From Methanobacteriota archaeon (GTDB lineage: Archaea; Thermoplasmatota; Poseidoniia; Poseidoniales; Poseidoniaceae), in assembly GCA_002714305.1 (NCBI GenBank), contig PAWY01000028.1:7711-13226 (forward strand): DNA of 5,516 bases, read 5' to 3'. Numbering within the stretch: the stretch's first letter is position 1; each line of letters begins with the position of its first letter. Position numbers and translations under genes: made by a program. The notes under the pieces were generated by a model. The model searched no databases and was not told the DNA's origin. It was given only the letters and a program-made list of their open reading frames with translations. Below are positions 1 to 4,742 of this stretch, one piece after another.

Positions 1-1
1 C

Positions 2-1342
2 AAGACGCGCCTCCTGTTGGAATCCATTCGCCATGAACTCGTCAGTTTTGGACCCGAAACGCCAGGGAAAATTTCTCGTAAGGAAATGGAAGCCTTGCTT
101 GATGCTGGTGTTCGTCAAGGAGACGCTCTGCAAGGCGACTGGCCATGGGAACAACCTCCCGAACTGGTGTTGACCAACCCGCCGTGGCTGCGAATAAAGG
201 ACCGTTTCCGTGGCATGGAGGACGGCAGTCAACTCCGGAAGGAATTGGGTGAACAACTCCGAAGCCTCACCGACAACGGCGAACCGCGTTTCTCCACCAT
301 GCGTGGAAACGTCAACCTCTACCGTTTGTTCATCGAGCGCAGCCTGCAGATCTTGAATGAAGGGGGACGGTTGCGCATCGTTGCACCTGACAGCCTCCTC
401 CGAGAACAATCCTCGCACCCACTGCGGGAATTGCTTGTGAAACACCACGGCTGGACCCATGCTTGGGCCATTGAAGAGGCCAATCTTCTCTTCCCAGGAA
501 TGACCCAAGGCGTGGTTGTCCTCGGAATCACCGCGAACGGTGAAGCCCCCGTGCTCAAACTCCAAGGCCCCATTACCCGGGCAGACCTGCGCCGAGAAGG
601 CGATGGTTTGTCGTCCCGCGTCCCTGTGTTTGAACTCAAAGAAGACCAATGGACTGGATGGGCCCGTGACACCTGGGCCGTGCCTCGCCTTCCTCGGGAT
701 CGGGTTGAGCGCACCTACACCCTTGAGGTGCTTGACCGGCTGGCCAAACTCCCACGCTTAAGCGATGAGGAACATCCGTTGACCACCAACGAACGCCAAG
801 TTCGCGTGCGTGTGGGTGAAATCGATCAGACCTCTCATGCCCAGAGCATCGAAACTTGGGTCAAAGGCAAGCGCAGCCGTCCTTTCATCCGGGGTGTGCA
901 CTTCTCCGAAAGCGAAGAAGGAAAAGTGTTCATTCGCCATCCGGCCTTCCGAACCGACATCCCCTCCCGTGCCAGTGAACGCCAACTTGCCATGTGGGTG
1001 GGCGATGATCACCCCTCCTACGGCCCTCGACTCGCTTGTCAAGCCATCGTCAATGCTCATCAAGAACGGCGCCTGCGCTGGGCCGTTATTCCCGAGGGGA
1101 GTGTTCTTGGGAACAGCGTGAACCACATTGAACTTCACGACGATATCCAGACTCGATTAACGCAAGAACACGCCGATATCGAAACGGGGTTGGAGTGGCT
1201 TTGCAATCATCTGAACAACAATGATCTCGACGAGTGGGCCCGAGCTTGGGCAGCCAACAACAACGTCAACAATTACGAATTGGAAATGTTGCCCGTTGAA
1301 CTGCCTGACACCTTTCCACAATTCAGCAATCTCGTCCGCTGA
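2..1342 (+). CDS. Eco57I-like N6-adenine DNA methyltransferase, C-terminal part (5' truncated by window edge)
   Basis: A SAM-dependent DNA methyltransferase that would transfer a methyl group to the N6 of adenine in a specific DNA site. The catalytic motif IV, NPPW, is encoded at 176-187 and preceded by the usual hydrophobic strand (PPELVLTNPPW). A 'GDAL' segment just before it fits the family pattern. About 60 residues on, NLYRLFIERSLQIL and GGRLRIVAPDSLL match the helix and strand after motif IV in Eco57I/type IIG enzymes. The remaining roughly 270 residues resemble a target-recognition domain: 'GNSVNHIEL', then a 'WLCNHLNNNDLDEW' helix, then 'NNVNNYELEMLPVELP', the usual late pattern of these proteins. 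The reading frame is open to the left edge and SAM motif I is absent, so the TTG at 17 is unlikely to be the true start; the N-terminus, possibly with a nuclease domain, lies upstream. It could be a solitary methylase, a type IIG restriction-methylation fusion or a PglX-like protein. The methyltransferase assignment is firm; the system is not. Confidence 0.85.
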   Translation, partial: KTRLLLESIRHELVSFGPETPGKISRKEMEALLDAGVRQGDALQGDWPWEQPPELVLTNPPWLRIKDRFRGMEDGSQLRKELGEQLRSLTDNGEPRFSTMRGNVNLYRLFIERSLQILNEGGRLRIVAPDSLLREQSSHPLRELLVKHHGWTHAWAIEEANLLFPGMTQGVVVLGITANGEAPVLKLQGPITRADLRREGDGLSSRVPVFELKEDQWTGWARDTWAVPRLPRDRVERTYTLEVLDRLAKLPRLSDEEHPLTTNERQVRVRVGEIDQTSHAQSIETWVKGKRSRPFIRGVHFSESEEGKVFIRHPAFRTDIPSRASERQLAMWVGDDHPSYGPRLACQAIVNAHQERRLRWAVIPEGSVLGNSVNHIELHDDIQTRLTQEHADIETGLEWLCNHLNNNDLDEWARAWAANNNVNNYELEMLPVELPDTFPQFSNLVR

Positions 1343-1349
1343 ACGGAGA

Positions 1350-1384
1350 AAAGTGTGGGATTGATTTCCGAATTCCCGCATTTT
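1350..1384 (+). terminator. Possible intrinsic-type terminator after the methyltransferase gene
   Basis: Eight bases after the methyltransferase stop codon, an imperfect inverted repeat pairs 1350-1360 with 1374-1384. The core is TGTGGGA (1354-1360) against TCCCGCA (1374-1380) with one G-U wobble. It extends through an A-run on the left and TTTT on the right (one more wobble), giving about 11 pairs around a 13-base loop. The A-stem-T layout resembles an intrinsic terminator. Archaeal termination relies mainly on the U-tract, which is short here, so the call is tentative. Its place between a gene end and a promoter-like element supports it. Confidence 0.4.
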
Positions 1385-1390
1385 GGACAC

Positions 1391-1402
1391 GATAATTTAT
1401 AG
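1391..1402 (+). promoter_or_regulatory. Archaeal TATA-like element before the THEP1 NTPase cluster
   Basis: GATAATTTATAG is the most AT-rich stretch in the intergenic strip and resembles the archaeal TATA box. Transcription starting the usual 25-28 bases downstream of its centre would begin near 1421-1425. That leaves a leader of about 30 bases before the NTPase ATG at 1453, enough to hold the ribosome-binding sequence at 1437-1442. No clear BRE purine run is visible upstream. It is the best promoter candidate for the four-gene cluster that follows. Confidence 0.5.
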
Positions 1403-1423
1403 CAACTGCCTCATTAGGACCAT

Positions 1424-1450
1424 ATGCGCACTCTTTGGGAGATGAATTGA
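1424..1450 (+). other. Possible 8-codon leader ORF upstream of the NTPase gene
   Basis: ATG at 1424 opens a short frame encoding MRTLWEMN, closed by TGA at 1448-1450, two bases before the NTPase ATG at 1453. Its ATG lies about 28 bases downstream of the TATA-like centre, where a leaderless archaeal transcript would begin with its start codon. The purine-rich GGGAGA inside it could serve as the ribosome-binding site for the NTPase. It could allow coupled termination and re-initiation, or it may be chance, since very short ORFs arise readily. No amino-acid run suggesting attenuation is present. Confidence 0.25.
1437..1442 (+). promoter_or_regulatory. Ribosome-binding site candidate for the NTPase gene
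   Basis: GGGAGA lies 10 bases before the ATG at 1453, a slightly long spacing. A TTG at 1447-1449, in frame with that ATG, would be only four bases away and would add two residues. ATG is preferred because the P-loop begins at a normal distance from it. The more upstream in-frame TTG at 1435 overlaps this site and is unlikely to be the start. Confidence 0.4.
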
Positions 1451-1452
1451 CA

Positions 1453-2034
1453 ATGGGTGTTCATCCAAAGATAGGCATCACTGGCTTGCCACGCAGTGGA
1501 AAATCGGCTGTGATGGAAAAGGTCCTCGATATGCTGCTCGACGAAAGGAAGCGAGAGATTACCATGCGAGGGGGTTCCACAGAGACGCCCATTTTGGGCG
1601 GCTTGCGAACCGAACCCTTGCTTGAAGACGGCGAGCGAATGGGTTACAAAGTCATCGACATTGTTTCGGGAGAAGAAGGCACCATCGCCCACAAAAAGAT
1701 CGATTCCCGTCTGCGGGTGCTTGGCTACGGCATCGATGTGGAAGAGCTCAACCGAGTGGCGATACCGGCCATCGATTATGCTCAACACCATTGCGAAGTG
1801 TTGGTCATTGACGAAATTGGGAAATTCTCGGTTGAATCCGAAGCGTTCGTTCAAGCCGTACGTAGCGCTCTTGAAGTCGATATGCCAACCTTGCTTACGC
1901 TGCACAAGAAAAGTCGCCATCCATTGCTTCAAGACATCCGTCGCCGAGACGACGGGCGAATTCTCGAAGTCACACCTGTCAACCGAGCCCTGTTGCCGTA
2001 CAAGATTCACAAACTCATGCGGGAAACCTACTGA
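1453..2034 (+). CDS. THEP1-family nucleoside-triphosphatase (NTPase_1 type)
   Basis: A 193-residue P-loop NTPase of the THEP1 family, small archaeal and bacterial enzymes that hydrolyse NTPs to NDPs in vitro and whose role in the cell is poorly known. Walker A is GLPRSGKS at residues 11-18. The family signature continues with GGLRTE (49-54), GERMGY (60-65) and LGYGIDVEEL (90-99). Walker B is VLVIDEIGKF (116-125), and PVNRALLP with a basic C-terminus closes the domain. The length is normal for the family. Two positions differ from the sequences I remember: the P-loop has an arginine where glycine is common (LPRSGKS rather than xPGxGKT), and 'DEIGKFS' replaces the frequent 'DEIGKME'. The catalytic Lys17, Asp120 and Glu121 are kept, so activity is expected. 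It is first in a co-directional cluster, 52 bases before a small membrane protein gene, and is preceded by a TATA-like element. The family assignment is strong; the physiological substrate is unknown. Confidence 0.88.
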   Translation: MGVHPKIGITGLPRSGKSAVMEKVLDMLLDERKREITMRGGSTETPILGGLRTEPLLEDGERMGYKVIDIVSGEEGTIAHKKIDSRLRVLGYGIDVEELNRVAIPAIDYAQHHCEVLVIDEIGKFSVESEAFVQAVRSALEVDMPTLLTLHKKSRHPLLQDIRRRDDGRILEVTPVNRALLPYKIHKLMRETY

Positions 2035-2086
2035 GCGGGGAGTCCTGCATCGGTTCTTTGATGTGGCCAACTTGCTTGGGCGTGGT

Positions 2087-2428
2087 ATGCACCCTCCGAG
2101 TGTTGCCGTTGAGCGCCTCCTCTACGGGACGGGCGTGGGCCTTTTCCTCGGGGTTGGGTTTGGTTTGCAATCAGGACGTGCCTTTGGCTCAACCTACCTC
2201 GCATTGGAAGTCTTCATCGTGTTGGCGGTTGGTTGTTTTGTTCTCGGATGGATGCTCGGAAACGGCACTGGACCACTGGCACGCTGGTTCAGTCACGAAA
2301 CTGAAGAGGCCATGGCCAAGCGCGTTCGTTCAGACATCGAAGAAGTCCACCGCTCCGAGGATGTGACGGCCAAATGGGCCGAAATGGAGGCGAAAGTCCT
2401 CACAGAAGATCTCGGCGAAGAAGCATGA
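2087..2428 (+). CDS. Small two-helix membrane protein of unknown function
   Basis: A predicted 113-residue membrane protein that I do not recognise. Two hydrophobic segments are visible: about residues 11-28, glycine-rich (LLYGTGVGLFLGVGFGL), and 37-58 (YLALEVFIVLAVGCFVLGWMLG). A glycine-rich turn leads to a hydrophilic C-terminal tail of about 50 residues that is charged and probably helical (ETEEAMAKRVRSDIEEVHRS), possibly a short coiled coil. The tail ends in an acidic stretch. The ATG at 2087 has no good ribosome-binding sequence. In-frame GTG at 2063 and TTG at 2072 are alternatives that would add 8 or 5 residues without altering the helices. The gene lies between the NTPase and gcvH, with gaps of 52 and 58 bases. 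Its reality is supported by the clean hydrophobic pattern and by lying in the gap between two recognisable genes. The function is unknown; a membrane anchor or scaffold is only a guess. Confidence 0.7.
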   Translation: MHPPSVAVERLLYGTGVGLFLGVGFGLQSGRAFGSTYLALEVFIVLAVGCFVLGWMLGNGTGPLARWFSHETEEAMAKRVRSDIEEVHRSEDVTAKWAEMEAKVLTEDLGEEA

Positions 2429-2475
2429 CCGATGCATCGTAGGGTTGATGTGTATTCGCCACCTCGTTTGATGCA

Positions 2476-2479
2476 GAGG
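2476..2479 (+). promoter_or_regulatory. Ribosome-binding site of gcvH
   Basis: GAGG lies seven bases upstream of the ATG at 2487, a normal spacing. It fixes that ATG as the start, which also gives the standard H-protein N-terminus. Confidence 0.55.
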
Positions 2480-2486
2480 CGAGACC

Positions 2487-2870
2487 ATGAGCGATGTCCC
2501 CGAAGGATTGTATTACACCAAAGAACATGAATGGATGCGAGTTGAAGGAGAAACCGTCACCATTGGCATCACCGACCACGCCCAAGACATGTTGACCGAC
2601 ATCGTGTACATCGAACTTCCAGAAGAAGGCGATGAAGTGGGCGACATGGGTGAATTTGCGGTGGTTGAATCGGTGAAGTCCGCATCTCCCATCTTTGCCC
2701 CCCTTGCCGGCACCATCACCGCCGTCAACATGGAGCTTGAAGACGCCCCTGAACTGATGAATTCCTCACCCTACGATGAAGGGTGGATCGTGAAAATGAC
2801 CTTGGAAAATCCTGAGGCTGTTTCCGGCTTGATGGACGCCGCCGCCTACAAAGCGGAAATTGGCGAGTGA
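2487..2870 (+). CDS. gcvH: Glycine cleavage system H protein (lipoyl carrier)
   Basis: The H protein carries a lipoyl group on a lysine and shuttles the aminomethyl group from glycine between the P, T and L proteins of the cytoplasmic glycine cleavage complex. The 127-residue length is standard. The N-terminus YYTKEHEWMRVEG (residues 9-21) and ITDHAQDMLTDIVYIELPEEG (28-48) match the family. The lipoylation motif VVESVKSAS places the modified lysine at residue 64. The later segments APELMNSSPYDEGWIVKM (about 87-104) are the usual C-terminal half of the beta-barrel hybrid fold. No P, T or L genes and no lipoate ligase gene occur in the window. The gene is followed after four bases by an RNase H gene, so the two are probably co-transcribed. 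In some organisms the H protein also serves as a lipoate donor, so its presence alone does not prove a complete glycine cleavage pathway. Confidence 0.95.
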   Translation: MSDVPEGLYYTKEHEWMRVEGETVTIGITDHAQDMLTDIVYIELPEEGDEVGDMGEFAVVESVKSASPIFAPLAGTITAVNMELEDAPELMNSSPYDEGWIVKMTLENPEAVSGLMDAAAYKAEIGE

Positions 2871-2874
2871 GTCC

Positions 2875-3414
2875 ATGGATGATGTCGCGGCGTGGACACT
2901 CTACGTCGACGGTTCATGCCTTGGCAATCAAAACGTTGACGCTTCAACGCCCGCCTCTTGGGGGTTGGTCGTGGTCGTTGGGGACTCTGGCCTCGGAAAA
3001 GGGTCCGGCGAACTGCACCACGAAGAGGCAGGCTCCGTCATCACTTCTCCCAACCAAGAGGGTTTTCTTGGCGCAGAGGTGGGTTCCAACAACACCGCTG
3101 AATTGAGTGGTTTTGCAGCGGCTCTACGGTGGCTTCTGGTTGAGGGAGGGGAGGCGCCTGCCATGATTCGAGCGGACTCAACCTATGCGGGAAACCTCGC
3201 GAGTGGAGTTTGGAAAGCCAAGAAGAACCGAGAATTGGTGGCCCACGTGCAAACGTTGTGGAGCGAAGTCGCCGCTTTACGCGAACTGTCATGGTCCCAC
3301 GTGAAGGCTCATCGGGGCCATCGATGGAACGAGCGAGCGGACCATTTGGCAGCTCGTCATGCCTCGGGGGAACTTCCCGAACCGCTGACATTTTGGAAGC
3401 CGGGTCAGCGTTAA
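2875..3414 (+). CDS. rnhA: Type 1 ribonuclease H with an internal insertion
   Basis: A 179-residue RNase HI-like enzyme that would cut the RNA strand of RNA:DNA hybrids, for example primers and R-loops. All four metal-binding acidic residues are visible: Asp12 in YVDGSC, Glu76 in NNTAELSGF, Asp101 in RADSTYA and Asp156 in NERADHLAA. The catalytic histidine is His146 in HVKAHRGH. Compared with E. coli RNase HI, the stretch between the first Asp and the Glu is about 26 residues longer. The part between the third and fourth acids is about nine shorter, leaving a reduced basic handle (VWKAKKNREL). No separate N-terminal hybrid-binding domain is seen. ATG 2875 is chosen because it begins just before the first beta strand and only four bases after the gcvH stop, pointing to coupled translation; the in-frame TTG at 2860 lies inside gcvH. 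The 3' end overlaps the convergent sugar-nucleotide gene by four bases. Confidence 0.88.
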   Translation: MDDVAAWTLYVDGSCLGNQNVDASTPASWGLVVVVGDSGLGKGSGELHHEEAGSVITSPNQEGFLGAEVGSNNTAELSGFAAALRWLLVEGGEAPAMIRADSTYAGNLASGVWKAKKNRELVAHVQTLWSEVAALRELSWSHVKAHRGHRWNERADHLAARHASGELPEPLTFWKPGQR

Positions 3415-4274
3415 TCTACGAGCCGATGCCTCAGCCATTCAATGAATTCATCGCGATAATCTGGCCTGCGCAGGGCATGGTCCACTTGGGCTTTCAACCA
3501 CAACAATGGAGCCCCCGAATCGTACCACTGCGCCTCTTCGAACACGATGCCATGAAGGGTTCCGTCGTCCATCCAGTGTTGGAGCAAGGCAATGCTTTGC
3601 AAATCACCATGCGCTTCGTAGGAGTAAGTTTGCAGGAGGTTCTCCGTTTCTTTTGGAAAGACGTAACGGCCACACAAGGCCAATCGAGAGGGGGCTGCGG
3701 CAAGCGTTGGTTTCTCAACGATGTGGTGAATGCGTTGGCCTTCCAACGCCACGATTCCGTACTGCGATACGACGCTTTCATCCACCTCCATCAACCCTAC
3801 CGTGGCCTCACCGGTGTTCATGTAGGCCTCGATCAACTGCTTGGAGCACCCGGAGGGTGTGAAATCATCGACGGGGGCATGCATGTCCATCATGAGGGTG
3901 TCGCCAAGCATCACGAGAAACGGTCCGTCCACCGCGTGAAGCGCTGCTTCAATGGCGTTTCCAACTCCCCTGGGCCGATGTTGCAAGTGAACGTGGACTT
4001 CAAGATCAGCAACAGCATGGAACAACGATTCATCCAGATGAGGTCGTAAGGCGTGAAGATCCCGTCGGTCCTCAAGGAGGGAATCAAAGGATTTTGACGG
4101 CGAGGTGACGATATGAACTCGGTCTACACCTGCTTCCTTGGCCTCAAAAAGAAGATGAGTAAGCAAAGGAACGTCGACCAGGGGGAGCGATTCTTTGGAC
4201 GAAAAGGCGCTTGCTGGAAACATCCGCGTGCCGAGGCCCGCTGCGATCAAAACAGCATCCCGAACCGGGTCCAT
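3411..4274 (-). CDS. galU: GalU-like UTP-glucose-1-phosphate uridylyltransferase
   Basis: A 287-residue sugar-1-phosphate nucleotidyltransferase. GalU enzymes make UDP-glucose from UTP and glucose-1-phosphate in the cytoplasm, feeding polysaccharide, glycolipid or protein glycosylation. The nucleotide-binding signature AAGLGTRMFPAS (residues 11-22) is followed by SKESLPLVDVPLL (26-38). RPRGVGNAI (100-108) corresponds to the GalU 'xPLGLGHAV' loop. MLGDTL (122-127) holds the metal-binding Asp125. QYGIV (171-175), IVEKP with Lys188, LCGRYVF (200-206) and YDSG (251-254, usually YDCG) follow in family order. The family's 'GGEIQLTD' appears as HGDLQSIA, so the usual Glu is Asp224 and the downstream Asp is missing, which may affect sugar preference. 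The start at 4274 is the methionine directly before the first strand and has a GGAGG upstream; the longer open frame to 4469 overlaps another gene and looks non-coding. The symbol is by family only; dTTP or another sugar as substrate is possible. Confidence 0.85.
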   Translation of the reverse strand: MDPVRDAVLIAAGLGTRMFPASAFSSKESLPLVDVPLLTHLLFEAKEAGVDRVHIVTSPSKSFDSLLEDRRDLHALRPHLDESLFHAVADLEVHVHLQHRPRGVGNAIEAALHAVDGPFLVMLGDTLMMDMHAPVDDFTPSGCSKQLIEAYMNTGEATVGLMEVDESVVSQYGIVALEGQRIHHIVEKPTLAAAPSRLALCGRYVFPKETENLLQTYSYEAHGDLQSIALLQHWMDDGTLHGIVFEEAQWYDSGAPLLWLKAQVDHALRRPDYRDEFIEWLRHRLVD

Positions 4275-4276
4275 GA

Positions 4277-4283
4277 CCCTCCA
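4277..4283 (-). promoter_or_regulatory. Ribosome-binding site of the GalU-like gene
   Basis: On the minus strand TGGAGGG contains a full GGAGG core, three bases before the ATG at 4274. The spacing is shorter than usual. Being the only strong such site near the possible starts, it decides in favour of the 287-residue protein over the longer open frame. Confidence 0.55.
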
Positions 4284-4326
4284 CAGAAGGCACAGGCTTT
4301 CAAGCGTGGCGTCCCAGCGCTGCTTA

Positions 4327-4740
4327 ATGGAGCGAAAAGGCACCATTGGTCTTCTTGTGGCTGGGACCGTTCTTGTGGCCCAATCCTTCACCACCGTCGC
4401 CCCCTCTGGGCCGTGGGATTCTTCGTCGTTCACACGCGGCGTGTTCGGCCTATTGGGCTTGGTTCTCATCTATCTGGCATGGTTCAACCACACCTTTGGC
4501 ATGGTCGGAGTTGCGCCAACCGTGAATCGATGGAAAACACCGGAAACAACGTGGCTCCAAGTGGTGGTGTTTGGGCTTGCTTGCCTCGTTCTCACCCGAA
4601 TCATCCGATGGATGGACACGGGTGGGGTGGTCCCGGAACCAGCCGGACTTTTGGTGGCGCTGATCGGTTTCTTAGCCTTGATGAACGGCCTCTATGTGTG
4701 GCTCATCACCAACGGACCGTTGGCGGATGAAGAAGAATAA
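4327..4740 (+). CDS. Small four-helix membrane protein of unknown function
   Basis: A predicted 137-residue integral membrane protein that I cannot assign to a family. Four hydrophobic segments are visible: about residues 6-24 (TIGLLVAGTVLVAQSF...), 38-62 (GVFGLLGLVLIYLAWF...), 76-96 (WLQVVVFGLACLVLTRIIRW) and 105-128 (PAGLLVALIGFLALMNGLYV). The loops are short, and the protein ends in an acidic tail, LADEEE. A short basic N-terminus (MERK) suggests an inside start, with the C-terminus also inside. The ATG at 4327 is chosen because the helix begins directly after it; upstream residues in the same frame are arginine-rich and lie over the start of the divergent GalU-like gene. No ribosome-binding sequence is seen, so the mRNA may be leaderless. 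It is divergent from the GalU-like gene with a 52-base gap and convergent with the HEAT-like gene with a 2-base gap. No catalytic motif is visible. Confidence 0.72.
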   Translation: MERKGTIGLLVAGTVLVAQSFTTVAPSGPWDSSSFTRGVFGLLGLVLIYLAWFNHTFGMVGVAPTVNRWKTPETTWLQVVVFGLACLVLTRIIRWMDTGGVVPEPAGLLVALIGFLALMNGLYVWLITNGPLADEEE

Positions 4741-4742
4741 AT

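Noticed and set aside
758..1138. A 126-residue minus-strand open frame inside the methyltransferase gene
   Set aside because: It is antisense to a conserved coding region, has no ribosome-binding site and no recognisable motif.
1343..1452. Possible tRNA or small RNA in the largest intergenic strip
   Set aside because: No cloverleaf pairing or T-loop signature (GTTCRA) is visible; the hairpin there fits a terminator better.
1414..2070. A 218-residue open frame on the minus strand opposite the NTPase gene
   Set aside because: It is the antisense shadow of a gene with clear family motifs; its translation shows no recognisable domain, and it covers the promoter-like strip.
1622..2086. Long upstream extension of the two-helix membrane protein frame
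   Set aside because: This part overlaps the NTPase gene in another frame and has the composition of shadow sequence; the hydrophobic pattern begins only after 2087.
2430..2439. Perfect 10-base palindrome CGATGCATCG just after the membrane protein stop
   Set aside because: A few 10-base palindromes are expected by chance in a window of this size, it does not extend further, and no second copy was noticed.
3210..4049. A 279-residue plus-strand open frame across the RNase H end and the GalU-like gene
   Set aside because: It overlaps two well-supported genes in another frame or strand, and its translation is low-complexity shadow sequence.
4275..4469. N-terminal extension of the GalU-like gene by 65 residues
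   Set aside because: The extra residues do not resemble the family, they lie antisense to the membrane protein gene, and a GGAGG directly precedes the internal ATG at 4274.
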